Below are positions 55,244 to 63,681 of a stretch of 64,000 nt of DNA, piece by piece. This DNA comes from Stenotrophomonas maltophilia (lineage in GTDB: Bacteria; Pseudomonadota; Gammaproteobacteria; Xanthomonadales; Xanthomonadaceae), in NCBI RefSeq assembly GCF_900186865.1, contig NZ_LT906480.1:124001-188000 (forward strand), given 5' to 3'. The first letter of the stretch is position 1. Every line of letters starts with the position of its first letter. Under the pieces are notes generated by a model. The model was not told where the DNA came from. It saw only the letters and a list, made by a program, of their open reading frames with translations, and made no database searches. The position numbers and the translations under genes are program-made.

Positions 55244-56920
55244 TCACATGCCCGAGTAGTTCGGGCCGCCGCCGCCCTGCGGGGTCACCCACACGATGTT
55301 CTGGGTGGGGTCCTTGATGTCGCAGGTCTTGCAGTGCACGCAGTTCTGCGCGTTGATCTGCAGGCGCGCGCTGTCGGCTTCGCCGACGAACTCGTACACG
55401 CCGGCCGGGCAGTAGCGCGCTTCCGGGCCTGCGTACTCGGCCAGGTTCACCTTCACCGGAATGCTCGGGTCCTTCAGCGTCAGGTGGCTGGGCTGGTTCT
55501 CGTCGTGGTTGGTGCTGCTCAGGAACACCGAGCTGAGCCGGTCGAAGGTCAGCACGCCATCCGGCTTCGGGTAGGCGATGCGGGTGTGCTTGGCGGCCGG
55601 TTCCAGGCAGGCGTGGTCGGGCTGGGTGCGGTGCAGGGTCCACGGCGGGTTGCGCACGCCCAGCTTGGGAAGCAGCCACTGCTCCACGCCGGTCATCAGC
55701 GTGGCCACGGTCTGGCCCTTCTTGAACCACTGCTTGAAGTTCTTGGCCTGCTGCAGTTCGGTGAACAGCCAGCTGGCTTTGAACGCCGTCGGGTAGGCAC
55801 TCAGTTCATCGTGCTGGCGGTCGGCGGCCAGTGCATCGAACGCGGCGTCGGCGCACAGCATGCCGGTCTTGATCGCGGCGTGGCTGCCCTTGATGCGGCT
55901 GGCGTTGAGGTAGCCGGCCTCGCAGCCGACCAGTGCGCCACCGGGGAACACGGTCTTCGGCAGCGACAGCAGGCCGCCGGCAGTGATCGCGCGCGCGCCG
56001 TAGCCGATGCGGGTGCCGCCTTCCAGGTGCTTGCGGATGGACGGATGGGTCTTGAAACGCTGGAACTCTTCAAACGGGCTCAGCCACGGGTTCCTGTAGT
56101 CCAGGCCGACCACGTAGCCGATGGCGACCTTGCCGCCGTCGGCGTGGTACAGGAACGCGCCGCCGTAGGTGTCGCTGTCCAGCGGCCAGCCGGCGGCATG
56201 CACCACCAGGCCCGGCTCATGCTTGGCCGGGTCGATCTGCCACAGTTCCTTGATGCCGATGCCGTAGGCCTGCGGGTCCTTGCCTTCGTCCAGCTTGTAG
56301 CGGGCGATCAGCTGGCGGCCGAGGTGGCCGCGTGCGCCTTCGGCGAAGATCGTGTACCTGGCGTGCAGCGCCATGCCGCGCTCGAAGGCCGGGCCGATGC
56401 TGCCGTCCTTCTCGATGCCCATGTCGCCGGTCGCTACGCCGATCACTTCACCGTTGTCGCCATACAGCACTTCGGCGGCGGCAAAGCCCGGGAAGATCGC
56501 CACTTCCAGCGCCTCGGCCTGCTGCGCCAGCCAGCGGGTCACTTCGCCCAGGCTGATGATGTAGTTGCCTTCGTTGTGGAAGCACTCCGGCAGCAGCGCG
56601 TTGGGCGTGCTGCGTGCGCCGGTTTCGCTGAGGAACAGGAATTCGTCGCGGGTGACCTTCTGCTTCAGCGGTGCGCCACGCTCGGCCCAGTCCGGGAACA
56701 GTTCGGTCAGCGCGCGCGGATCCATCACCGCGCCGGACAGCACGTGCGCGCCTGGTTCGGACCCCTTCTCCAGCACGCACACCGACAACTCGCGGCCGGC
56801 TTCGATCGCGCGCTGGCGCAGGCGGATCGCGGTGGCCAGGCCGGCGGGGCCGGCGCCGACGATCACCACGTCGAATTCCATTACTTCACGCGGGGGCAGG
56901 GCGTTGGCTTCAGCGCTCAT
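55244..56920 (-). CDS. electron transfer flavoprotein-ubiquinone oxidoreductase
   Basis: ETF-QO passes electrons from ETF to the quinone pool. The 558-residue protein starts with the FAD-binding VVIVGAGPAGLATAIRL. It has GSEPGAHVLSGAVMDP and WLAQQAEALEVAIFPG, and ends in a 4Fe-4S segment (NAQNCVHCKTCDIKDPTQNI) followed by VTPQGGGGPNYSGM. All features are standard. The start could be 56929 or 56920. The divergent glutaryl-CoA dehydrogenase feeds this pathway. Confidence 0.96.
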   Translation of the reverse strand: MSAEANALPPREVMEFDVVIVGAGPAGLATAIRLRQRAIEAGRELSVCVLEKGSEPGAHVLSGAVMDPRALTELFPDWAERGAPLKQKVTRDEFLFLSETGARSTPNALLPECFHNEGNYIISLGEVTRWLAQQAEALEVAIFPGFAAAEVLYGDNGEVIGVATGDMGIEKDGSIGPAFERGMALHARYTIFAEGARGHLGRQLIARYKLDEGKDPQAYGIGIKELWQIDPAKHEPGLVVHAAGWPLDSDTYGGAFLYHADGGKVAIGYVVGLDYRNPWLSPFEEFQRFKTHPSIRKHLEGGTRIGYGARAITAGGLLSLPKTVFPGGALVGCEAGYLNASRIKGSHAAIKTGMLCADAAFDALAADRQHDELSAYPTAFKASWLFTELQQAKNFKQWFKKGQTVATLMTGVEQWLLPKLGVRNPPWTLHRTQPDHACLEPAAKHTRIAYPKPDGVLTFDRLSSVFLSSTNHDENQPSHLTLKDPSIPVKVNLAEYAGPEARYCPAGVYEFVGEADSARLQINAQNCVHCKTCDIKDPTQNIVWVTPQGGGGPNYSGM

Positions 56921-57102
56921 CGATTGCATGACTCGTGGGTAGGGCCGGCATCGGGGCCACCGGCGGTGCCTGGGAATCGCGCGTGCGGCCACGGGCGAAA
57001 CGGTTGTTTGAATGTGTCAGGGTACCGGGACGCGCGTGATCGAGCTAGATCGCCGATGTTCACACCCGGATTGCTGCAATGCAGCGTAGGGCCGCAGCTC
57101 TG

Positions 57103-57126
57103 GTGGGTGCCGACCTTGGTCGGCAC
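57103..57126. repeat. single SMAG-type unit
   Basis: GTGGGTGCCGACCTTGGTCG plus GCAC lies between the divergent ETF-QO and acyl-CoA dehydrogenase genes. Confidence 0.75.
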
Positions 57127-57177
57127 GCTCTGCCCGGATGACCGACAATGGCCCGGTCCTGACTGCGCGTGAGTGCC

Positions 57178-58341
57178 ATGGCTTTGCATCCGTACGATCT
57201 GTTCGATGTCCGTTCCCTGCTCAACGAGGAAGAGCGCGCGGTGCAGGAGAGCGTCGCCCGTTTCACCAACGAGCGCGTGCTGCCGATCATCGGCGATGCC
57301 TTCGACCAGGCCCGCTTCCCCGATGAACTGGTGCCGGAGATCGCGTCACTGGGCCTGCTCGGTGCGACCCTGCCGACCGAGTACGGCGGTGGTGGCCTCG
57401 GCGCGGTCAGCTACGGCCTGATCTGCCAGGAGCTGGAGCGCGGCGATTCGGGCCTGCGCAGCTTCGTCTCGGTGCAGAGCTCGCTGTGCATGTACCCGAT
57501 CTACGCCTATGGCAGCGAGGAGCAGCGCCAGCAGTGGCTGCCGGCGATGGCGCGCGGCGAACTGATCGGTTGCTTCGGCCTGACCGAGGCGCATGGGGGT
57601 TCCGATCCGGCCAGCATGAAGACCCGCGCGGTGCGCGACGGCAGCGACTGGCGCATCAGCGGCAGCAAGATGTGGATCACCAGCGGCCCGGTGGCCGACC
57701 TGGCCATCGTCTGGGCGCAGACCGAGGACGGCATCCAGGGCTTCGTGCTGGAAAAAGGCATGGCCGGCTTCACCACGCAGGAAATCAAGCACAAGATGAG
57801 CCTGCGCGCATCGCTGACCGGGGCGCTTTTCTTCGATGACGTGCGCGTGCCTGACAGCCACCGGCTGCCGAACGTGAAGGGCCTGAAGGGGCCGCTGGGC
57901 TGCCTGACCCAGGCCCGCTATGGCATCAGCTGGGGCCCGATCGGTGCGGCGATTGCCTGCCTGGATGAAGCACTGGGTTATGCCAAGGAGCGCGTGTTGT
58001 TCGGTCGCCCGCTGGCGGCCACGCAGAGCGCGCAGATCAAGCTGGCCGAGATGGCCCGCCGCATCACCACCGCGCAGCTGCTGGCCCTGCAGCTGGGCCG
58101 CCTGAAGGAAGCCGGCCAGCTGCAGCCGCAGCAGGTCAGCCTGGCCAAGTGGAACAACTGCCGCATGGCGATCGACATCGCCCGCGAATGCCGTGACCTG
58201 CTGGGTGGCGCTGGCATCACCACCGAACACGTGGCGATCCGGCACGCGCTGAACCTCGAATCGGTGATCACCTATGAAGGCACCGAGACCGTGCACCAGC
58301 TGGTGATCGGCCGCGAACTGACCGGCATCAACGCGTTCTGA
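57178..58341 (+). CDS. gcdH: glutaryl-CoA dehydrogenase-type acyl-CoA dehydrogenase
   Basis: The 387-residue flavoenzyme oxidises and decarboxylates glutaryl-CoA to crotonyl-CoA in lysine/tryptophan breakdown. FGLTEAHGGSDPASMKTRA and WITSGPVADLAIVWA are acyl-CoA dehydrogenase signatures. RYGISWGPIGAA and the ending VITYEGTETVHQLVIGRELTGINAF, which contains the catalytic glutamate, are characteristic of GcdH. GTG at 57169 is an alternative start. It is divergent from ETF-QO. Confidence 0.92.
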   Translation: MALHPYDLFDVRSLLNEEERAVQESVARFTNERVLPIIGDAFDQARFPDELVPEIASLGLLGATLPTEYGGGGLGAVSYGLICQELERGDSGLRSFVSVQSSLCMYPIYAYGSEEQRQQWLPAMARGELIGCFGLTEAHGGSDPASMKTRAVRDGSDWRISGSKMWITSGPVADLAIVWAQTEDGIQGFVLEKGMAGFTTQEIKHKMSLRASLTGALFFDDVRVPDSHRLPNVKGLKGPLGCLTQARYGISWGPIGAAIACLDEALGYAKERVLFGRPLAATQSAQIKLAEMARRITTAQLLALQLGRLKEAGQLQPQQVSLAKWNNCRMAIDIARECRDLLGGAGITTEHVAIRHALNLESVITYEGTETVHQLVIGRELTGINAF

Positions 58342-58349
58342 GTGCACCG

Positions 58350-58371
58350 GTAGTGCCGGCCGCTGGCCGGC
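58350..58371. repeat. single SMAG unit
   Basis: GTAGTGCCGGCCGCTGGCC plus GGC follows the gcdH stop by 8 bases. Confidence 0.85.
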
Positions 58372-58625
58372 ATTGCCCAGTAGCGTATTCGCAGGCGAGC
58401 GATCGGTGTACCGAACCGCGCACCGTACCGAGATGGGTTCAAGGACAGCCTGTACCGCGCGGCTGTTGGGTCCGCCTTGAAGCGAGCCGAGCACCGCAGG
58501 TCCGGCGGGGGCGAAGAGGCGCGGGTGTCTGAGCGCAGCGAGTTCCGCGCCGTCCCCCGGCGGGCCGAGGAGCGCAGGGCACCGGTGCGCAGCACCGGCT
58601 CGCGGATGGCGGCGCGTTTCTTTTG

Positions 58626-58659
58626 GTTACTTTTCTTTCCGCGCGGAAAGAAAAGTAAC
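58626..58659. repeat. perfect 34-base palindrome
   Basis: GTTACTTTTCTTTCCGC is followed immediately by its exact reverse complement (17+17, no loop). A/T-rich flanks (TTTCTTTTG) precede it. It could form a cruciform, or terminate transcription in both directions for gcdH and trmL. Confidence 0.9.
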
Positions 58660-58717
58660 GCCCATGAACGCATGCGCCCGCCACAGCAACGACCAGGCAG
58701 AAGAGAGACGCGTGGCG

Positions 58718-59197
58718 TTACGCCCCGCCGGCAAACCCGTGCTGCCGCCACGCCTCGTACATCACCACGGCAACGGTGTTGGAAAGATTGAGGCTGCGGT
58801 TGTCCGGCCGCATCGGCAGGCGCAGGCGGCGGCCATCGGGCAAGGCATCGAGCACGTCCTGCGGCAGGCCGCGGCTTTCCGGGCCGAACAGGAAGGCATC
58901 ACCGTCTTCGAACGCCACGCTGTCATAGCGGACGCTGGCACGCGTACTGAGGGCGAACAACCGCTTCGGTGCGATCCGCGCCAGCGCGGTGTCCAGGTCG
59001 GGGTACACCTGCAGGCGCGAATACTCGTGGTAGTCCAGGCCGGCGCGCTTGAGCTGCTTGTCTTCCAGTGCGAAGCCGAGCGGCTCGACCAGGTGCAGCT
59101 GCGCGCCGGTGTTGGCGCAGAGCCGGATCACATTGCCCGTGTTGGGCGGGATTTCCGGTTGGAACAGGATCACGTGGAACTGGGGCGCGGCATTCAT
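58718..59197 (-). CDS. trmL: tRNA (cytidine(34)-2'-O)-methyltransferase
   Basis: TrmL methylates the wobble ribose of leucine tRNAs. The 159-residue minimal SPOUT protein shows FHVILFQPEIPPNTGNVIRLCANTGAQLHLVEPLGF at the start. FGPESRGLP and RLPMRPDNRSLNLSNTVAVVMYEAWRQ form the knotted SAM-binding end. Length and motifs are typical. The start at 59197 gives MNAAPQFHV. Confidence 0.96.
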   Translation of the reverse strand: MNAAPQFHVILFQPEIPPNTGNVIRLCANTGAQLHLVEPLGFALEDKQLKRAGLDYHEYSRLQVYPDLDTALARIAPKRLFALSTRASVRYDSVAFEDGDAFLFGPESRGLPQDVLDALPDGRRLRLPMRPDNRSLNLSNTVAVVMYEAWRQHGFAGGA

Positions 59198-59266
59198 CGG
59201 CGCAGTGTACCTGCGACGACCGCCGCCTTTACGGCGCACGCCCTGCGCGAGGCAGGGCGGCACCGC

Positions 59267-59749
59267 TTACGGGCGCAGCAGGACCTGGGCGGTTTCGGTG
59301 GCCAGGGCCTGCAGGTCTGCAGCGCTCGGACGCACCTGCAGGGCCGGCAGGTTGACGATCACCTGGTTGGCGACGCTGGTGGCGGCTGCGGCCAGGGTGG
59401 CGGCGTAGCGCTGGGCTTCCAGTTCGGCGGCCAGGGCGACGCGCTGCTCCAGGCTCGGGCGCACTTCCACCGAGGCCAGGGTGGTGATCGGCATCGCGGC
59501 GGCGACCGGGGCGGCGACGTAGCCGCTGCGCTCGGCCAGCTGGTCGGCGCTTGGGCGCACTTCCACGGTGGCCAGGGTCGGGATGCCACTGGCCTGTTCC
59601 CAGGCCTGCTGGGCCAACTGGTCGGCGGCCGGGCGAACCTGCACGGTGGACAGGGTCTTGATGGATTCGGAGGCCTGCACCGACGAAACAACCGCGGTGC
59701 CGGCGATCAGGGCGATGGCGATGGCGATGGCGATGGTCTTGGCGTTCAT
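59267..59749 (-). CDS. secreted protein with four VRP repeats
   Basis: The 160-residue protein has a signal peptide (IAIAIAIALIAGTAVVSSVQA). Four repeats of the type LATVEVRPSADQLAERS have their VRP motifs at residues 38-40, 64-66, 96-98 and 139-141. The alternating Ile-Ala of the signal peptide is coded by four GGCGAT hexamers (59711-59734), which could change number in frame. The family is unknown to me. It looks periplasmic or surface-exposed. Confidence 0.72.
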   Translation of the reverse strand: MNAKTIAIAIAIALIAGTAVVSSVQASESIKTLSTVQVRPAADQLAQQAWEQASGIPTLATVEVRPSADQLAERSGYVAAPVAAAMPITTLASVEVRPSLEQRVALAAELEAQRYAATLAAAATSVANQVIVNLPALQVRPSAADLQALATETAQVLLRP

Positions 59750-60164
59750 GACGGGGCCTGTTTAGTGTTGGTGATCAGTGGTGTGGTAGTAAGGTAGTAC
59801 ACCAATTCTGGGCTTGCAAGGAAAATTTTCGATTTCCTGCGTTTGTTCAGTCTTCAGTCAGCTTTTGTCTGAAGCCCTTCCAGGTGCAGGAAGTACCAAG
59901 CAATCCCCGTGCCAACTTTTAATCATTGATTTGCAAGGGTTTTGTGGTCATCGAAAAGTGTCCGGCGGGCGGACACCTGTCCATTCGATGTGCTGCGGAC
60001 ACTGTCCGGACGTTGCTGGCGGGTGCTTGTGACGGCTCGGACAGAGCAGATCGGCTCCGCGGATGGCGCACAGGGGCAAACACCCCCAGTGACTGGCGAC
60101 CGATTCCTGCCGTTGCGCGCGCACGCTAGGATCGGGGTTCACCTATGTGACCAAGGATCCGGAT
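59750..60164. other. intergenic region before the M16 peptidase with GGACA/TGTCC cluster
   Basis: This 415-base gap is less G/C-rich at 59760-59960 and then holds repeated TGTCC/GGACA motifs. GTGTCCG-GCGGG-CGGACAC lies at 59958-59976 and CGGACA-C-TGTCCG at 59996-60008, with further single motifs up to about 60043. A GGTAGTAAGGTAGTACACC stretch near 59785 lies before the VRP gene. No gene is seen. Confidence 0.6.
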
Positions 60165-63014
60165 ATGTCTCTCGCCCTTCGCCCGCGCACTGCGCTGCTG
60201 GCCATTGCCCTCAGCACCGCCCTGGGCACGCTTGTGCCTTCCCATGCGTTGGCGGCAAAGCCGGCCGCACCGGCCAAGGTCGATATCCCGTATGAGCAGT
60301 TCACCCTGCCCAACGGCCTGCGCGTGATCGTGCACACCGATCGCAAGGCGCCGATCGTCGCGGTCAACGTCTGGTATCACGTCGGCAGCAAGGACGAACC
60401 GGCCGGCCGCACCGGCTTCGCGCACCTGTTCGAACACCTGATGTTCCAGGGCAGCGAAAACCACGACGGCGAGTTCTTCGAGCCGTTCAAGCAGGTCGGC
60501 GCCACCAACCAGAACGGCACCACCAATACCGACCGCACCAACTACTTCGAGAACGTGCCCACCACTGCGCTGGACATGGCGCTGTGGATGGAATCGGACC
60601 GCATGGGCCATCTGGTCGGTGCGATCGACCAGGCGGCGCTGGACGAGCAGCGTGGCGTGGTGCAGAACGAGAAGCGCCAGGGCGAGAACCAGCCCTACGG
60701 CCAGGCCTGGGACCAGCTCAACAAGGCGCTGTATCCAGTTGGCCACCCGTACCACCACGGCGTGATCGGTTCGATGAACGATCTGAACGCGGCGTCGCTG
60801 GATGACGTGAAGACCTGGTTCCGCACCTGGTACGGCCCGAACAACGCCGTGCTGGTGCTGGCTGGCGACATCGACCTGGCCACCGCCAAGGAAAAGGTTG
60901 GCAAGTACTTCGGCAGCATCCCGGCCGGCCCGACCATGGCGCAGCCGGCGGTGAACGTGGCCAAGCGCAGCACCGACACGCGCGAGACGATGACCGACAA
61001 GGTGCCGCAGGCGCGTATCTACCGCGCCTGGAACGTGCCGCAGGTCGGTACCACCGAGGTCGATCAGCTGCAGCTGTTCGCGCAGGTACTGGGCGGTGCC
61101 AAGTCCTCGCGGCTGAGCCAGCGCCTGCAGCACCAGGACAAGCTGGTGGACAGCATCGCGGCAGGCCTGTCGACGTCGCAGCTGGGTTCGAACTTCGTGA
61201 TCATGGCGACGGTCAAGCAGGGCCAGGACCCTGCCAAGGTCGAGAAGATCATCGACGAGGAACTGGACCGGCTGATCAAGCAGGGCCCGACCGCGGCCGA
61301 GCTGGAACGCGCCAAGACCGGTGCCCGCGCCGGTTTCATCCGCGGCATCGAACGCATCGGCGGCTTCGGCGGCAAGGCCGACGCACTGGCCGAGTGCGCG
61401 GTGTTCACCGGCGACCCGGGCTGCTTCCGCACCTCGCTGGCCAACATCGAGAAGGCCAGTGCTGCTGATCTGAGCCGTCTGGGCGCGCAGTGGCTGGACA
61501 AGGGCAGCCACACCCTGGTGATTGCACCGGGTGAGCGCGTGGCGCTGAAGGAAGACCCGAGCCAGGCGCCGAAGCCGTTCAACGTGCCGGCGGTGGACCC
61601 CAAGTACAGCACGCTGCCCGAGCAGGTGGACCGCAAGGCCGGCGTACCGCAGACCCGCGAGTTCCCGCAGCTGAAGTTCCCGGCGCTGCAGCGCGCCACG
61701 CTGAAGAACGGCACCCAGGTGATCCTGGCCGAGCGCCACGAGATTCCGGTGGTGCAGTTCAGCTACCAGTTCCCGGGTGGCTTCAGCGCCGACCAGGGCC
61801 GCAAGCCGGGCACCGCCAACTTCACCATGAGCCTGATGACCGAAGGCGCCGGCAAGCTCGGCTCGCTGGCCTTCGCCGATGCCGCAGACGCACTGGGCGC
61901 CAGCTTGGATGCCTCGGCCGGCCTGGACTCCATGAGCGTGGACCTGTCGGCGCTGAAGGAAAACCTGGCACCGTCGCTGGCGCTGTATCGGGACCTGCTG
62001 CGCGAACCGCGCTTCGAGCAGGGCGAGATCGACCGGGTCAAGGCGAGCTGGATTGCCGGCATCCAGCAGGAGAAGGTCAACCCGGGTGCGGTGGCGATGC
62101 GCGTGCTGCCGCCGCTGCTGTACGGCAAGGGCCACCCGTATGCCATTCCGTTCACCGGCAGCGGTGACGAAGCAGCGATCAACGGCCTGACCCGCGAAGA
62201 CCTGGTCGACTTCCACCACGACTGGCTGCGGCCGCAGAACGGCACCCTGATCGTGGTCGGTGACACCACCCTGGCCGAGATCGTGCCGCTGCTGGACAAG
62301 CAGCTGGGCGACTGGAAGGCTGCGGGCGACGCCCCGCAGGTGAAGGCCGCCACCGATGTGGCATTGCCGAAGGGCCCGCGCGTGTTCCTGATCGACCAGC
62401 CGGGTGCGGTGCAGGCCAACCTGTTCGCAGGGCAGGTGGTGGCGCCGTCCAGCGCCACCAGCTCGACCCGCTTCGATATTGCCAACGGCGTGATCGGCGG
62501 CGACTTCACCTCGCGCCTGAACATGAACCTGCGTGAGGACAAGCACTGGTCATACGGTGCGCGCAGCAGCGCGATCAACTCGGTGGGCCAGCGCCCGTGG
62601 ATGGCCAGCGCGCCGGTGCAGATCGACAAGACCGGCCCGGCGCTGGCGGAAATGCGCAAGGAAATCGCCGCGTTCGCCGATGGCAGCAAGCCGGCCACCG
62701 CCGCCGAGGTCAACCGCATCCGCAACATCCAGACCCTCAGCCTGCCCGGTGCCTACGAGACCGCCAGCGCGGTCGCCTCGACCATCGGTTCGATCGTGCA
62801 GTTCAAGCGTCCGGACGACTACGTGCTGCGTCGCAAGGCCGAGATCGAGGCGATGACCCCGGCGCAGGTGCAGCAGGCCGCCGCCGAGATCAAGCCACAG
62901 GCGCTGACCTGGGTGGTGGTGGGTGATCTCAAGCAGACCGAAGCGGCCGTGCGTGCGCTGAACCTGGGCGAGGTGACGGTGATCGACGCCGAAGGCAACC
63001 CGGTCAAGAAATAA
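60165..63014 (+). CDS. M16-family zinc peptidase, two-domain
   Basis: The 949-residue periplasmic peptidase has a signal peptide (LLAIALSTALGTLVPSHALA). The inverted zinc motif is HLFEHLMFQGS (HXXEH), with the distant glutamate in ALDEQRGVVQNEKRQ. A second, inactive M16-like half starts near residue 510 (FPALQRATLKNGTQVILAERHEIPVVQFSYQFPGG). This matches the large pitrilysin-type processing peptidases. Substrates are unknown. A hairpin and three SMAG units follow. Confidence 0.94.
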   Translation: MSLALRPRTALLAIALSTALGTLVPSHALAAKPAAPAKVDIPYEQFTLPNGLRVIVHTDRKAPIVAVNVWYHVGSKDEPAGRTGFAHLFEHLMFQGSENHDGEFFEPFKQVGATNQNGTTNTDRTNYFENVPTTALDMALWMESDRMGHLVGAIDQAALDEQRGVVQNEKRQGENQPYGQAWDQLNKALYPVGHPYHHGVIGSMNDLNAASLDDVKTWFRTWYGPNNAVLVLAGDIDLATAKEKVGKYFGSIPAGPTMAQPAVNVAKRSTDTRETMTDKVPQARIYRAWNVPQVGTTEVDQLQLFAQVLGGAKSSRLSQRLQHQDKLVDSIAAGLSTSQLGSNFVIMATVKQGQDPAKVEKIIDEELDRLIKQGPTAAELERAKTGARAGFIRGIERIGGFGGKADALAECAVFTGDPGCFRTSLANIEKASAADLSRLGAQWLDKGSHTLVIAPGERVALKEDPSQAPKPFNVPAVDPKYSTLPEQVDRKAGVPQTREFPQLKFPALQRATLKNGTQVILAERHEIPVVQFSYQFPGGFSADQGRKPGTANFTMSLMTEGAGKLGSLAFADAADALGASLDASAGLDSMSVDLSALKENLAPSLALYRDLLREPRFEQGEIDRVKASWIAGIQQEKVNPGAVAMRVLPPLLYGKGHPYAIPFTGSGDEAAINGLTREDLVDFHHDWLRPQNGTLIVVGDTTLAEIVPLLDKQLGDWKAAGDAPQVKAATDVALPKGPRVFLIDQPGAVQANLFAGQVVAPSSATSSTRFDIANGVIGGDFTSRLNMNLREDKHWSYGARSSAINSVGQRPWMASAPVQIDKTGPALAEMRKEIAAFADGSKPATAAEVNRIRNIQTLSLPGAYETASAVASTIGSIVQFKRPDDYVLRRKAEIEAMTPAQVQQAAAEIKPQALTWVVVGDLKQTEAAVRALNLGEVTVIDAEGNPVKK

Positions 63015-63022
63015 GGGATGCG

Positions 63023-63044
63023 CCTGCCCGCCCCCGCGGGCAGG
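63023..63044 (+). terminator. hairpin after the M16 peptidase gene
   Basis: CCTGCCCGC and GCGGGCAGG are separated by a short C-run, 8 bases beyond the stop. No T-tract follows, so its strength is uncertain. Confidence 0.55.
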
Positions 63045-63053
63045 CCTCCCCAG

Positions 63054-63143
63054 GTAGTGCCGGCCGCTGGCCGGCAACCTTGCCGTGGTAGTGCCGGCCG
63101 CTGGCCGGCAACCTTGCTCTGGTAGTGCCGGCCGCTGGCCGGC
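63054..63143. repeat. three direct SMAG repeats, 34-bp period
   Basis: GTAGTGCCGGCCGCTGGCC units lie at 63054-63075, 63088-63109 and 63122-63143, all in the same orientation. The first two spacers both begin AACCTTGC. It is a small tandem array. Confidence 0.9.
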
Positions 63144-63149
63144 AACGCC

Positions 63150-63170
63150 GTGACCCGAAGGCGGGGTCAC
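63150..63170. repeat. GTGACCC hairpin
   Basis: GTGACCC-GAAGGCG-GGGTCAC is a short inverted repeat, followed by CCCCCTGCGGGGG at 63173-63185. Together with the SMAG array it fills the gap before the DUF4156 gene. Confidence 0.6.
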
Positions 63171-63260
63171 AGCCCCCTGCGGGGGATCCGTTCCCCCACC
63201 GGCTACCCCCGATTCAGGCGGTTCAGGCAGAATCCCTCCATACCCTTCCAGGATCTGCCC

Positions 63261-63578
63261 ATGCGCGTTCTGCTGCTTTCCTCCCTGCTGCTCACCGTCA
63301 CCGCCTGTACCTGGGTGCCGATCGAACCGGCCGGCAAGGCGACCCGCGTGCTGCCGGCAGGCGCGGTTCCCGCTGGCTGCATCGCCAAGGGCGAGGTGGT
63401 GGTGACCGTGAAGAGCAAGGTCGGCTTCTACAACCGCAACCCGCTGCGCGTGCAGGAAGAGCTGGAAACCCTGGCCCGCAACGAGGCCCCGAGCGCCGGC
63501 GCCAATGCCGTGCAGGCCGCCGCGGCCCCGGCCGATGGCAGCCAGCGCTTCGCCGCATTCCAGTGCCCGCCGCGCTGA
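63261..63578 (+). CDS. DUF4156-type small lipoprotein
   Basis: The 105-residue protein has a lipoprotein signal (LLLSSLLLTVTACTW). A DUF4156-like domain follows: GCIAKGEVVVTVKSKVGFYNRNPLRVQEELETLARNEAPSAGANAV. An invariant-looking cysteine pair (GC and QCPPR) may form a disulfide. Envelope-located; function unknown. The start at 63261 has AGGA 9 bases upstream. Confidence 0.85.
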   Translation: MRVLLLSSLLLTVTACTWVPIEPAGKATRVLPAGAVPAGCIAKGEVVVTVKSKVGFYNRNPLRVQEELETLARNEAPSAGANAVQAAAAPADGSQRFAAFQCPPR

Positions 63579-63681
63579 ACGCTTCACCATACGGCCAAGG
63601 CTGAATTCGTAAAGATGCGGTGAAGGCCCCGGGGGTTATAGAATAGCGCCCCCTTTTGCCTGAGCCTTGGCGCTAACCTCG

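Larger units (their letters stand above)
58342..58717. other. intergenic region with SMAG unit and long palindrome
   Basis: No gene is seen in these 376 bases. A SMAG unit stands at 58350-58371. From about 58440 to 58620 there is G/C-rich DNA of uniform texture (segments such as GAGCGCAGCGAG) that looks like a dispersed non-coding repeat. A perfect palindrome follows at 58626-58659. Confidence 0.65.

Noticed and set aside
58440..58700. open frames in the block before trmL
   Set aside because: Reading frames exist on both strands, but all are Arg-rich translations of repetitive non-coding DNA.
63054..63143. CRISPR-like array
   Set aside because: Repeats are short hairpins identical to SMAG units elsewhere, spacers are only 12 bases, and no cas gene is near.
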